Below, one piece after another: positions 47,216 to 60,700 of a DNA stretch of 64,000 nt; the first letter of the stretch is position 1; the number at the start of each line of letters is the position of its first letter. The notes beneath the pieces are model-generated. The model was not told the origin of the DNA, did no database searches, and was given only the letters and a program-made list of their open reading frames with translations. The DNA is from Coniferiporia sulphurascens (taxonomy: Eukaryota > Basidiomycota > Agaricomycetes > Hymenochaetales > Hymenochaetaceae), in contig NBBA01000001.1 of NCBI GenBank assembly GCA_002794785.1, positions 2,604,001 to 2,668,000 of the forward strand. Reading direction: 5' to 3'. Made by a program: the position numbers and the translations under genes.

Positions 47216-50200
47216 ATGGCTACAACAATGCGTGGACTGACGCAGGTACGTACTTTTCAATCTTTCTAAGGCGTCGATTGTGACCCTCGCCTGCGACATG
47301 CGATCTCGCCATATACTCCCAGTTCATAGCCGATATTCGAGGAGCGAGAGTGAGGGAACTGGAAGAGAAGAGGATCAATAAAGAGATGGCGAACATACGG
47401 AAGAAGTTTAAAGGTTTGGTCCTTACTACTAGTGTTCTCACTCAACATATTTTGAGCAAATGTTTACTATGGCAGACGGAAACCTAGATGGGTACCAGAA
47501 AAAGAAGTAGGTCTTTTCATATATTCCTTTGTGCATGCGATAACTGTCCGTGTTGTTCTTCAGATATGTCTCAAAAATAATATTCACATACATCCTTGGC
47601 TATAAAGTCGACGTCGGACACATGGAAGCTGTCAATCTCATTTCAAGTCACAAATACAGCGAGAAGCAAATAGTGAGCGCCTCGCCTGTCCACTCAAAGG
47701 CTGTATCCTAACTGCTCGAGAAGGGTTACTTAGCCGTTACTTTACTAATGCATGAGAATTCCGATTTTCTGCGTCTTGTCGTGAATTCCATTAAGAAGGA
47801 TTTGGATGATAACAGCGAAATAAACAACTGTCTGGCGCTGCACGCTATAGCCAATGTAGGCGGCCAAGAAATGGCAGAGGCGCTCGCAGAAGACGTGCAT
47901 CGGCTACTTATATCTCCGTAAGCCCGCATCTATAATCTCTTCGTCGTTTCATGCGGAGCTAACATTGCTTCGAGAACTTCGCAGGGCATGGTTAAAAAAA
48001 AGGCGGCTCTCACATTACTTCGCCTCTATCGCAAACATCCAGACGTCATTCCTGCGGCCGAATGGGCACTGCGCATTGTGGCTATCATGGACGACATGGA
48101 TCTGGTATCCCACCTTTATTATAATTTGAATTCAGAATTTGAACTAAATGCAACCAGGGCGTCGTGAATTGCGTCACCAGTTTGATCATGGCGTTGGCTC
48201 AGGACCACCTGGACGTGTATGCTGTGTGTTATCAAAAGGCTGTTGACAGATTATATCGCGTCAGTCGAGGTGTCTGCTTATGACCATACAAAGCTCATTC
48301 TAGTTCCAGCTCGTGATAGAGGGCGAATATTCGGCGACTTATTCTTATTACAAGGTTCCTACCCCTTGGCTACAAGTCAAACTGCTTCGACTTCTACAAT
48401 ATTATCCGCCATCTGGTTTGTTTGATCTTATGTAGGCATCTTTACTTGATCTGATTGTGCCATTCATAGAGGATCCGACCGTCCGCTCTGTTCTGCATCA
48501 AGTTTTGCAAACAGTCATGAACAACTCGGCGGAGCAGTCACGTAACGTGCAGCACAATAACGCCCAGAATGCGGTCCTGTTCGAGGCAATTGGGTTGGCT
48601 ATTCACATCGACACAAACTCGCCCCTAGTAGGAACAGCAGCTGTTCTTCTCGCCCGCTTCATCAGTTCGAAGGAGACCAATGTACGATACCTTGGTCTTG
48701 ATACAATGGCACATCTTGCCGCTCGTGCGGACTCTCTTGAACCTATCAAGAAACATCAAGGTACAATAATACTCTCACTACGTGACAAGGACATCAGTGT
48801 TAGGAGACGAGCGTTGGATCTGCTCTATAGCATGTGCGATGTGGACAACGCCGAGCTCATTGTAGGCGAACTACTTCAATATTTAAAAGTGGCGGACTAT
48901 GGTTTGAGGGAAGAAATGGTGCTCAAGATCGCTATCCTTACGGAAAAGTACTCTACATCGTACAAGTGGTATGTCGATACAATCCTTCAGCTGATTAGCG
49001 CAGCGGGAGACCATGTCGGAGACGAGGTGTGGTACCGTGTGGTGCAAATCACGACGAACACAGAAGACTTACAGATATATGCCGCAAAAGTTGTTTTTCA
49101 ACACTTACGGTCACCTTCAAGCCACGAGAGCCTAATTAAAGTTGGAGGTTGTCTCTATCATCGTCTCCATAAGATTAAGTTCTCATTGATTTGTACAGGT
49201 TATGTTCTAGGTGAATACGGTCATTTAATCGCGAATGAAGCTGGGTACAGCCCTTCCGAACAATTTATGGTCCTGCATTCGAAGTCGCAACTCTGCTCAG
49301 CATCAACACGGGCCCTTCTTCTGTCAACGTACATTAAATGGGTTAACGTCTTTCCCGAGATAAAACCACATTTGGTGGCTGTCTTTGAACGTTACCGGCA
49401 TGTCTTGGACTCTGACTTGCAACAGCGGGCCTGCGAGTACTACGCATTGGCTTCGCGACCCGAAGACGACGAGCTCTTGCAAAACGTATGCGAAGAGATG
49501 CCGCCTTTCCCCCCACGTGAATCCGCTCTCCTTGGCAGGCTCAACCGCAAAATCGGGGACACAGAAGATAAACGCACGTGGATTCATGGAGGGAAAGAGG
49601 CAAATTTAGATCGCGAGCTGCTACGGAAGAAAACGGTACGGAAGGGAACACTTGGGGTTTCCGACTCAAATGGGGTGGCTGCTGTAACGGCGACATCGGG
49701 CGGAAGCGGGGAAGATATTATGAGCTCACTTGCGGGACTCGACCTTACATCACCTTCTGACTTGACTCCTGAACCTATCGAGGTCAAACCGCCAGTACCC
49801 CGGTTACCCACGGCGCGAATGTTGATCGTTGGTTTGAGAAGCTGTGCTATGTCCAGGAAGGAGTACTGTATGAAGATGTACAGATACAGATGGGCATCAA
49901 GTCAGAATATCATAGCCATGAGGGACGGCTGGCTGTATTTATAGGAAACAAGATGTCTGCTCCATTGACTTCTTTCACCGCAACCCTCCATGTTCAAGAA
50001 CCAGAGACTCTTTCGGTATCCTTCTCCAAAATCCCACCCAGCATCATCGCCCCGCGGACTCAAGTGCAACAACTTCTGAATGTGGAATGCAAAAAAATGT
50101 TCACTCAGCCTCCTCTTTTAAGTGTCTCATTCCTCGCAGGTGCTCATCAAACGGTGACCGTGCGTTTACCGGTGGTGGTCACGAAATTTTTTGAGCCAGT

Positions 50201-50564
50201 CAAGCTTGGACCGTCGGACTTCTTTGAACGCTGGAAAATTATTGGTGGACCCCCTCGGGAGGCTCAACTGGTCTTTCCTATCCCCCTTGACAGTACGGGG
50301 CACGTCGACATTATCAGAAATAAGGCAGTTGTTTCTGGACACCGATTTGGTGTTCTCGAGGACGTTGATCCTAACCCGTCCAACCTCGTGGGTGCGGGAG
50401 TTTTACACACGACCACAGCCGGTAAAGTTGGTTGCCTGATTCGTGTGGAGCCGAACAAGGAAGCTAAGGTTAGCTATCACTCTTATCCTCTTCCCCTTGC
50501 CGCGATTGCTTATGTTACTCCCCGATATGTAGCTGTGCCGTCTGACAGTGCGAAGCACATCTGA
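47216..50564 (+). CDS. APL3: AP-2 complex alpha adaptin; one-base frame break near 49817
   Basis: The large subunit of the endocytic AP-2 clathrin adaptor. Ten exons: 47216-47245, 47323-47413, 47476-47506, 47564-47672, 47724-47917, 47975-48104, 48158-48259, 48310-48415, 48470-49147 and 49199-50564. The trunk begins [20 protein letters not shown] and contains [37 protein letters not shown] and [20 protein letters not shown]; the hinge follows near residue 640, then the ear domain ([39 protein letters not shown]). Lengths sum to one base short of a multiple of three; the shift sits in the hinge-to-ear junction between LPTA and [10 protein letters not shown] 44-nt GT-AG segment could restore the frame but would remove that conserved stretch. 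Confidence 0.92.
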
Positions 50565-50761
50565 AGAGGTTGCGGCAGAAGTGCTGCAATTGTTAGTGAA
50601 ACCCTTACGTTTCCAGAATACCTGAACTCAGTTTCCTTTCTGGAATATCTCATCCTAATATTTTTGCCTCGGACGGAGTTCTTCTGTATTATTATTGACA
50701 TTCCGGATCATATCTATTAGTACAAACAATGTGTTATACAAATGACAAATACAACCCTCGA

Positions 50762-53700
50762 TCAGCGTTTTGCAAGAAATCCTCGAAAGAAGCGGTTCTT
50801 TTTCTTGCTATCGTCCAATACATCAACAGCAGCGATCGATTCCACGGCGCGCTCGGAGGACTGGGGCGATACAGCCTGTGACCTACTGGAGGTATCTTTG
50901 GATATCATGGACTGGTTCAAATTCTCCATAGATCCCCTCCTGTTAATACTCGCATTTGTTGGACTGTCAGGTGAATGATTACGCCCGAGTGAGGCCTGAG
51001 ATCTGTCCTTCAATAACGGACTTGGCAGTAGAGGGGGATCATCTGCATTTCCGTCCCATTGATTTCTCCACTCAGAATCACCAGCAGACGGAGCAGTAGA
51101 AGGCCGGGAAGTCCGTAGATTTAGGCGTTTCTTCCCCCCGCGCTTCGAACCATCCATTGGCAAACCCGAAAAACTCTGGGGCGAATCAACATGAGAAAAT
51201 GTCAGCTGATGATGTCCGGGGTTCAAACGCGCGAGGGATTGCGGTCGGCCTCCATGAACATACGGTCGACCTAGCTGAGTGACACGTTTCAAGGCCATGC
51301 CTTCGATTTCAAGACAGCTCTTTGCAAAGAGCTTCAGGGTCTCGCCGCAACTAGGAGTCGCTGAACCCTGCTGTCTTGTACTACGCACGACGGCTGACGT
51401 TAGGATCGCCAGGTGTTTGGGGATATCCAACAGATGAGGGAGGAATAAGAGCGCCTCTCGGTGAAGTGTTGGCATCGTCGGTTTGCGTTCTCGAAGAGCA
51501 TTCATGACGTGGATGCGTTCGTGTTTGTCCGCAGAGGAGGGCGAAAAATTCCTAAACTTCTCGGGTAATACTGTCGAAACTTCCTTGAGGTAATCGCTCA
51601 TGGCAGGAAGATTCTCCTTGTAAAAGAGTTTTACTCCTCCCATGAATTCCTCCTTCTGCACGGTCTAAGTAGGATTGAAGATATGAACGAAGGGGAAATA
51701 ATAAACAGAGTACAGAAGCTTTCACTGACTGGATTGAGGTTGGCGAGGCTTTGCAAGACTTTTGCAATCAACGTCAAAGAGCGTTGGATAGGTGCGGAAG
51801 GCATACCTAATGAAGGGTTAGAAATATCTACTACGCTGACTAACGACTTCAGTCTCACCGTGACAGAGCCCAAACAAGTGAGGGTGTAGAATGGCAGGAA
51901 CAATGAAACGCAAGAAACAAAATGCTGATACGCTCTGCCATCGCATGTCACGATTGCATGCTTCAGGTTTTTTCTCAACGAGATGTCGAATGTGCTGGAA
52001 AAGCTGCCGCAGCTCCCTATAAAAATGAACATGTATTCGATAGGCCGGAAGCACTAAATAACACTTACTGGGGACACTCCTCACGCGCATGATATATACT
52101 ACTCCAAAACTCATTACACCAGAGGACGAGCCGCTCTTGGTCTTTGACTCCTTTCTTTTCCTGGTCCTTTGGGGCTCGCCCACTTCTGATGGGATCAACT
52201 TCTATGACGACCCTTTCAGATATAAGTCGTCGTACGACCGATCCAACACTGGCCTCAAGAAAGGCTTTGCCGAACCAATTCATAGCGAGCTCCATTGTTT
52301 TAGTGAGGACTGAGTTGCCACGGAACAGAGTGTTCTGGGCTGTAGTCGTCTCAGAAAATGGTAACAAGTGCGCAGCTTTAAACACAACTCACAGCCAGAG
52401 GTACCTAAAACCTCCCGTTCAGCAAGTTCAAAGAGGTCCCGCATAAGAACATTCCTGACAACAGCAATTGCCATGACATGCTCCGCAACGTGTTCCAGTT
52501 TAAGCTCCTGTTCCATGTCGCTAAGAAGATCGAGAAGGTTTCCCTTGGCCATACACTGAAAATACGAGAAGTTAATCGAATGGCGAAGAACTATTTTGAG
52601 CCAATCAATTCACCTGAAGGACAGACGCGTACGATGCGGTAGCGAGTACAATTTCTCTAACGGGAAACAAATCAAGCAAGTATAAAGAACGCCCGGTAAG
52701 ACCACGTACTCATCTACTTTCATCCTGAGCCGAAGCTCTCCTATTTGAGTGCCACTGACGGAACTATTTGTTGAAATAACAGGAAACCAGCCCTCGATCA
52801 TTTCGCCTCTCCGAAAGTTGACCAGGGCGATCTGAACGGTGCCCATAAGCTGCGGTTTCAAGTTACTAAACACTTTTTTCTCGCGGTACACGTGTACCAA
52901 CAAGTCGCCGAAGGGAGGCAGGTCTCCGAATGTGAATTGCTCGTGCCACTCTGGAGAACCTGTACTCTTTTTCACCGTAGTACGGCCGCAAAGGACATCG
53001 TTAATTACAACCTCACAGGATACCTCCATGTCAACACCATCGGGGTTGGCTTCGCCATCTGAACCGGTTAGTGGGTCACATACTGGCTCAGTGGTTAATT
53101 TCGACGAGCCAAGATTGCGCGCCTGGTTAACCTCTAGCTGAATTTGTCGCCACATGCGGTACAGACCTCCATCACTTGGAGCATAATTTCGTCCATAAAT
53201 TTCAGCAACAGCATAAGATCGAAGCAGGGCGATCCAAGTGTTTAATGCACCAGAACTCGGGAATTTCATGTATACAATTTCTTCTGTGTTCGTATCAAGC
53301 CATCGCTGACCACTTAAGGAAGTTGTTAGCCGGCGTAAGAAAGTGTCCAGGAGTTCACTCACGGCTTGACATGTATTCCTAGGCAATCGTTGTTCATCAG
53401 AAGAGAGCGGTCTGCAGGCCGTATGTCCGTACATCGCAACAGGTGTATATAGATTGAATGTTGCAAAATAGTTTCCTTTAAAGTAGTATTGTTATAAACA
53501 ACAGCTGAGAGGAGAGGGACAGACGAAAGGATTTGCTCACGTCAACATAGATATTAAGTGTACATCGATCATGCTCCTCCAGGAGCTTGCAACGTGCGGG
53601 TCTCCAACTTCCGTTTGTAGTAGAGCTTATTACGCCATGAGTGCGAAACCAGCTTGGTTTCTCTGCACGCCAGTCAATGTGTGATGATTATAACACAACA

Positions 53701-53872
53701 AATGAAGCACCGATATTTAGGAGAAGGACGAACCTCGGATTTTCCGCTCCTCGCCAGTTAGTACCGCGCCGATTGAGTCTCTTTTCTCCGACGCTTTGCG
53801 AGGTAGCTGTGGCTGGGTATGCGCGATACTCGTCAATAAACGTCTGGACGCACAGGTGAAGAATGCTTTGTA
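50762..53872 (-). CDS. RasGAP protein with PH-like and C2 domains (5' end uncertain)
   Basis: Exons: 53872-53734, 53662-53541, 53475-53363, 53312-52710, 52656-52614, 52555-52405, 52339-52069, 52016-51859, 51806-51730 and 51664-50762. A PH-like N-region (PSWFRTHGVISS, PARCKLLEEHDRCTLNIYVD, RTSYAVAEIYGR-like) precedes a C2 domain (MEVSCEVVINDVLCGRTTVK, MGTVQIALVNFRRGEMIEGW). The GAP domain shows NTLFRGNSVLTKTMELAM (arginine-finger loop) and SAFCFLRFIVPAILHPHLFG (signature). The 300-residue tail is Ser/Pro-rich. Such proteins speed GTP hydrolysis on Ras or Rap; yeast Bud2 has a C2 plus RasGAP layout. More 5' exons may lie up to about 54120. It is convergent with APL3 (197 bp). Confidence 0.86.
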
Positions 53873-54721
53873 CTGACCCTACGCACAGAGGCAGCCGCCG
53901 TCTTGGTTGGACACCAGAGCTCTACTGCGGCGAGGAACTCGCGCGTGCTTGCGCTTTGCCACGATGAGTCCTCGTGCCAAGAGTCAGAGATCGACAAGTC
54001 ATTTCCACTCGCGAGCATGGGTACGTGGTCGTATGGTACAGATAAGACTGGTATATGAGATTGGTGCGTTCTGGAAAGGAAGCTTCGTTGTTCAACTGTT
54101 TGGCTGCGGCATGGATGGTGCACGGAGGTACTTGTTGACTGCGAGGGGAGGTGGGAGTCGGATTGCGGCGCCTATGCGCCCTTGGCGCTTCCGAGTACCG
54201 TGCGCCGTGATCCCCAAGCCTGTGCAGTGAATGCAGTACCTGACACAACGATCAAGCGCCCTTGCTACAATGATTAGAAGTAGAGAAAGAAGGGCAGCGA
54301 TATCGTTAAAGATAAGTTATCGGAGTCTCATTGTTGTCACACCCCCGCAATCAATTATTTCGAATTCTCGACACTTCAGTCACTTGCGTGCGGCATGCCA
54401 TTATGTATTTTCACCAGTCGTGCAAAAATTATCGTAGACCAGGCGCATTAATACTTGAATCTAATAGCGAGTCACAGACGATTGAAAAGAGCGAAAGTGG
54501 CCCCCCTATGGCCCAGAGATAAAAGCACAACAGAAACCCAGAGGAGCAGGGTATAAAAGTCGAGTATGAGGCACGGCATCTAGACAACGGTGCCGCCGCA
54601 GTTGCTACATGTCATCTTTCGTTCATCATCATCGGACGCGTGCTCATAACGATGTTCAATTACTCTTTCCGCTATAGACACTAAATCATGAGATCGGACG
54701 ACAAAATCCAAAATGCTCTAC
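53873..54721. other. Region between the elongase and RasGAP genes
   Basis: The part from 53873 to about 54120 may hold the first coding exon of the RasGAP gene: a minus-strand frame with an acidic, Trp/Ser-rich sequence (SDSWHEDSSWQSAS) is suggestive but not conclusive. From 54230 to 54721 nothing coding was recognised. Confidence 0.4.
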
Positions 54722-55945
54722 TCACTTGTTAGTGCCGTTTCCGTTGGCGACGCCATTCCCATTAGCCACAGGTCTCTTCCCCTTCACAGGCTTCTTGTAC
54801 GTCTGAATATAGAAGTTAATGAAGAGCCCGAGGTAGCTGGTGAGCAATGCGCAGCCGAATACAGCGGCGCCCTCAGTGCCGGCACAAGATCCAAACGACG
54901 GCAACTTGTCGGAAAAGTACGTTGAAACGAAGTAGGAGTAAGCTGGAGACAAGATTAAGTATAAACATGAACATTCGAAGGATATCACTTCAATAACATA
55001 CTGCCAAAGTAGACCGCAACGAGATCAATAACAAATTGGATAATTTGCATAGTAGTCAGGTATTTCTTCCACTAAAAAGATTTCTTAGCAAGAGAATCAC
55101 CCTTGCAGCAGACACAGACAACCTACCCAGATACGCGCGCCTCCCGCAGTCGCATAGTAATAATAATCTTTGAACATAGTCAGAATGGCAGCTCGCTAGA
55201 AAAGTGTAACTGATGTCGCTCACACATCAGCACGTGTACCGTAAGGTTGAGAGTAATCGGAACCCAGGACTGGTGATATGATCGTCAGCCACGTCATGAT
55301 AATCTGAGAGAGAACACTAGGATGGACATACCACGCTTGTACGTCCGTTGAGCTGAGTGAAGCAGAGCAAGGCAGTTGCAGAATGATGGAAAACATGGAG
55401 GAACGCTGCACCAAGCTTAGACACGCGCCAATATACCACACATCTTATGAAAAACGCGTACCCAATGGCTTCTTCTTCAACGCCAAAAAGACGGTATCTA
55501 AAAGCTCGATGTATTTGATGTAGTAGTTTATCATATAGTAGAATTCCAACCGCTAATGGGTAAATGATTGGTTAAACGCGTGCGATGAAAATCACAAACG
55601 AAGGGAAGGACATACAGGTGTCCAGGCATCGTTGCTGCAAATGCCATGGAACAAACCATGGGTCCATACTATCGGCGCAATCTCTTCGACTATAAGGACA
55701 AGAAGCAAACCACTACCCGCGCTGAGAGTAATGTTATGAAGCTGGAAAAGAAACTGGAGCTTCGTGGGGTTCTGCGACTTCATGACCTGGCGAAGGCCGA
55801 AGACGACCGCGAGGTAGGTGACGAGGGCGGCAACAACATTATTCGGGGTCGACAGAGGAGTCTTGCCTGGTACGTAGCTCGTGAGGTAGTGGGGGAGGGA
55901 AGGAAGAGGGGCATAAGTGAAGAGGAAGTCGGCGAGGGGGGCCAT
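54722..55945 (-). CDS. Very-long-chain fatty acid elongase (ELO family)
   Basis: ELO proteins are ER membrane condensing enzymes that add two carbons to acyl-CoA. Seven exons (55945-55616, 55552-55462, 55405-55332, 55269-55224, 55167-55127, 55071-55002, 54942-54722) encode 290 residues. Diagnostic motifs are EFYYMINYYIKYIELLDTVF, ALKKKPLAFLHVFHHSAT with the HxxHH box, LNGRTSVSWVP, NLTVHVLMYYYYYATAGG and ARIWWKKYLTTMQIIQFVID. The C-terminus is basic (TYKKPVKGKRP), fitting an ER retention role. Yeast Elo2/Elo3 are the closest type. All exon phases match. Confidence 0.94.
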
Positions 55946-56370
55946 GGCGGGGGACGGACGAAAATGCACGGGTCAGCGAGTGGTAATTTAAAGGAGCGGA
56001 AGAGGAAGATGGATTTTTTTTACTTACGGGAACTCGCCTATCATTAACGAGCCGAGTAAGCACCCATAAAAGGAGATTTATCACCTTACCCCTCGGCCTT
56101 GTAGTCATCAGTCCCGATGCACCCCGACTTCATTCGCAGCCGATTCAATCACGTGAATTGAATTGTAATGCATAGGTGGGTACAAGTGAACGACGATATA
56201 TCTAATACAGACCGGAGAAGTAGAAGAAAGAATAAACCAAAGGTGCAAACATATTCAAAGCAATTTTTAGATCATAACAATTACCGGCCCGTCCTCCGTC
56301 ATGGCCAACAGAGTTTTTCCTCTGGGAGGGCGGGTGTGAAAAAAAAAACACAACTGGGAAAAGGGGGTGC
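55946..56370. other. Intergenic region upstream of the elongase
   Basis: A likely promoter region of the elongase. It contains an A9-10 run near 56340-56348. No coding signal was recognised. Confidence 0.5.
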
Positions 56371-57030
56371 TCACTTTTCACTCAATTGAGCCGTCTCCAA
56401 AAGGTCGTGTGTTATTTGGGCGCGCCGTTTGTAGCCCTCGGCAGATATAGAAATAGTCGCGAGATCTAGGTCCGAAGGCGTTAGGCGATATGTTACTTGC
56501 ACCTATAAAGGCATTAGCTCTCCGTCACCCGCTACTCTAGACTGGACACAATACATACACCTATGGAACGCAGGAGCTTGAGTAGGTCATGCAAGAACAC
56601 AGTCGAGCGGCTCCGCAAATCCTGAAGGTCATGAAGATCAAGACCTGTGAAGCACGTGTCATTGGTTCGGCGGTAAGTATAGACACAAGCGATGAACGAA
56701 TATTAATGAACTGACAGTGCATCGGCGACGAGCTCCATGTCGGCACGGTGCAATGCAATCGGAGGGCCGGTCGGTCGGTGCTGGTCGTCATCCTACAGAG
56801 ACTGGTGAGTTCCAGCGTGTCGTAGACCAGTGGAACTTCACTCACTGCGTGAAAGGCAGAAGACTGTCCTCGACGCGGGTGACCTGAGCATAGTTCAAAA
56901 TCAGGAACTGCAGCAAAAAGAGGGCAGCAGGCCAGGTCGGAGACCAACCTCCTCGACGCGTGAGACGCCGTGGCGGGACTTTACAGACGCGCAGCGGAGA
57001 GTTTTCAGAGCTGGCTAACGCAACAGACAT
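56371..57030 (-). CDS. Possible small protein of unknown function
   Basis: A four-exon reading can be built on the minus strand in one frame. It starts at 57030 (MSVALASSENSPLRVCK), uses a GTGAGT donor near 56864 with acceptor near 56803, a weaker donor near 56718, and a GTATGT donor near 56548. It ends VQVTYRLTPSDLDLATISIS and AQITHDLLETAQLSEK at 56371. The last two segments (DLHDLQDLRSRSTVFLHDLL and the one above) look like real helical protein with normal codon use; the first half is less convincing. No family is recognised. About 160 residues if correct. Confidence 0.35.
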
Positions 57031-57702
57031 GGTGGGGGTGGTAGGAGGGTGGGGAATGTGGGGTGGGATACGATCGCAAGATGTCGCATTATAAGTAGTC
57101 GGAAGTAGGGGACCAAAATGCAACGATGGGGCGTGTTTGTACGCGTGCAACACTACAGTCGTTTTACGACTATGGTTCTACCGGGACATACCGGACTGAA
57201 GACTTGCGCCCGGGACTCGGATGTCGCGCACCGCAAAAGCCTGTAGCCGAAATATACCAGTCCCAACAGGCCCAGCAAGCCGACATGAATACACGAAGTC
57301 TCCACGGCATCATGTTAATTAATTAAAAAGGACAAAATGGCCACCTTTAGCAAAAAGCCCGCCCCGAGTAGTACTTGATCACGCGCTGCTGCGCACGACT
57401 CGGGCCCATTCCACCCGCCAGTACCGATCTCCCGTTCAAGTGTACCACTTCATTAAGCGAAACAGAAACAGAATGAATAAATAACAAGAACTCGATCAAG
57501 AGTCGAGACCAGTAGATGTCTGTACCAAACATGTAGAGGGATGCCTCCGCTCGGCAAACGGCCCGGCATTTGGCTCGTGAACGGTGACGTACAATGCACA
57601 CGCCTGAACTCTCGATGGAGACGCGCGCCACACACACCATAACGATTCGACGGGTCGAATGCCTACTGAACCCCGACCGCTACTTGCCTTCCTGATACAA
57701 CC
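57031..57702. promoter_or_regulatory. Divergent intergenic region before VPS13
   Basis: No gene is supported in these 672 bases. They probably carry the VPS13 promoter and that of the possible small gene on the other strand. Confidence 0.5.
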
Positions 57703-60700
57703 ATGGATTTAATAGCAAATTATGCGAAGCCATGGGTCACCAGAGTGAGCACTTGCCGGAATCCCGTGTCAGCATTAATGTCTCTGACGCCAACATACCA
57801 GCTCCTGATGAGCTTCATAGGCGCATATGTAGAGAACTTGAGCTCAGAACAACTTGATGTTGGTGTGAAACAGGGTGCGCCAAATGTCCTAACTCTGAAG
57901 ACTTGGTCAAGACTGGTAATCTCACTCGGGGACGAAAGGCGAGGTAGATCTAAGGGACTTGCGATTGAAGAAGAGTGCCCTGGACAAGCTCGACCTTCCG
58001 TTTGAGGTGGTTGAAGGTTTGCTATCTGCTGTTTCTTTTTACTCAAGTGCTAAACTTCTTCATCCAGGTCGAATCGGAAAGTTTTTGTTTAAGCTGAATT
58101 GGTCGGTGACTGCCATGGCCAACACGCCTCTGCAAGTCGAAATAGAGGATGTTCAAGTCCTTATTGCTGCCTCGTCTACAACGGAGTATAGCCGTGAAGA
58201 CGAAATAAAGAGAGAGCAACAGTTGAAGAGTGAGAGACTTGAGCGGGCGGAAGCCCTGCGTTTGGGTGAGCCCTCGGGTAAGTGGACTGTTTTGCTTCGG
58301 TTCTCTCGCTGAAGTTACGCGCGACCCTCTTTAGAACAAGTTTCATATACACAGTCCCTTATTAATTCAATCATCGCGCGGATTGTGAACAACGCCCAAA
58401 TATCTATAAAGAACGTCCACTTGCGTTACGAGGACAAGCAGACGGTCACCGAGGTGAGGATCTCTTGTCATTGTTCCCGGAACATATGAGATGCTCATGA
58501 ACTATCTCATAAAGCACCCATTCGCTGTTGGAGTAACCTTAGCGCATCTATCAGCTGTATCAGTAGACGGTGATTGGAAACCGACGTATCTTGATGGCAA
58601 AGCACAATCTATCCATAAAGTTTGTCGTCTTTTGTGCTAGTCACTGCTATCCGGAATTTTTATTCACACTAAAAGTAAACAGCTTGCTCATCTAGATTCT
58701 CTGGCGATATATTTCAACACTGATTCCAAAAGCGTCTCAGGCTTGAGTTACAATCAATCGAAAAAGCTCTTCAAAGAACAGGTCAGACTTATCTAAGAGG
58801 CCAGACTGCTCTCTTACACTTGGCAATCATCAGATATCATCAGATGCACATCCAGTCGAACATCAGTACATCCTGAGGCCGGTGTCGGGTGAAGGACGGG
58901 TGAAGTACCTTCTCTTTCAACATAGTAACGGTTTAATTTAACCAGTTTGTAACATAGATCGTTTTGAACAAAACGTGGGGAAAAGACGACGAGCCTCATT
59001 ATGATGCACACCTGCTCTTCAATGAATTAGGATTTACGCTGGATAGCCATCAGTATCGCGACGTCATCTCTTTGGCTGACGAATACCACATTTATGCCAG
59101 GCAACACAAGGTAGTAAGCTCGGGGATGCGCATGATCGTAATTGTACCTAATACAATCGGGTTCCCTCCTCACTTAGTACCGGAAGTTTCGGCCTGATGA
59201 GTCGGAATTCAAGCACAAACCGAAGGCATTATGGAATTTTGCCACGACTGCTATTCTCGCAGAGATTCATGACAAAAATCGGAGATGGACATGGGGTCAC
59301 TTTCAGCAACGTCGCGACGACAGACACCGATATGTGAATTTGTTCAAGGAGAAGGAACTTGCTGGCAAGAGTGAGGTACGCGGCTCATCATTGGGAGGCC
59401 GTGGCTCCCTCTGATTTTTTCCCCTAGCCCGATGATGAATTGAAGGCGTTGGAAAGCAAGCTCTCATATAACGATATACGGTTCTATCGGTCAATTGCAC
59501 GTTCGCAGCTCAAGAAGGACAAAGACAACTTGAAGATCGTAGCCCAAAACAGGAAGAAACAACAAAGCTGGGGCTCGTGGTTATGGGGATCATCTGCAGA
59601 GACCGAAAATAAATCCATTGATACTTTGACGGATGAAGAGAAAAAAGGTTTATACGAGATCCTCGATTACGACGAGAAGGCGGAGCTGGCAGAGACCTTT
59701 GAGTCGTCAAGGGAATCGATTTCAACTCGAGTCAAGATACACCTCAATCAAGGCTCATTCAGATTGAAAAAGAGTCCTCATGATGGTTCCAGCGATATAG
59801 TTTCACTTGTCTTTGATTCGTTTGAAATGGGTGGGATCCAGCGCCGGGACAATTTCGAGACGTCACTTTCATTGGGCAACTTTCGGGTATTCGATGGCAC
59901 AACGGCAAGCACACTGTATAATCAGATTGTGCACGTCAAAGAAAGTGGGGAGAGAGATTCTGTGCTGAGCGAGAACGGTTTATCCCAAGACGCGTTTTTC
60001 TCCTTGAAGTATGAGTACAAACCTCTGGACGAGCGTGCTGACAACGGCTTGACTGTCTATCTGCGTTCAATGGAAATCATATACCAAAGAGGTTATGTCG
60101 AAGCCATCGTCGACTTTTTCAAACCTCCGGAAAGTCAGCTACAATCGGTTGAGGCTCTATTGGTGGGATTTTAAAAGCATTTCTCTTGATGCGAATTAAA
60201 TTACTTTCTGTAGAACGCTGCCGGGGAAACATTAGAGGGCATTCAAAAGGAAACACGAGCGGGGTTGGAATACGCTTTGGAGACGCATAAAACCATTGAT
60301 CTTCGCCTTGACATGCATGCACCAATCATAATCATTCCAGAAAGGTCTGCATTTTACACTGACTAGGCGAAATTTTAGAGAATTTACTGAATCCTTTACA
60401 GTGTTACACAGGAACACTGCAGTCATCTCGTAATCGATGCTGGGCGGGTTCTCGTAAAAAGTACATTGGCCGATAAAGTTGCTCTTCGCGAGGTCGAAAA
60501 GAAGCGGAATCATAAGTACACTGATGAAGACTACAGGCAACTTGAATCGATGATGTATGATAATTACTCAGTGAAGTTGATTGCGGCTCAGGTACAAACC
60601 ACATGTTATGTCAAAATTTACGGCTAACGAAAACATTAGTTTGTCGTGGGCGAGAGTCTTGAAGCATGCCGCGCCGCTTTGCAATCACAGGAACCTGACC

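Noticed and set aside
37991..50564. Functional cluster around peroxisome and membrane contact genes
   Set aside because: TMEM135-like, peroxin-like, AP-2 alpha, elongase and VPS13 share a membrane theme but are interspersed with unrelated housekeeping genes, and nothing shows co-regulation.
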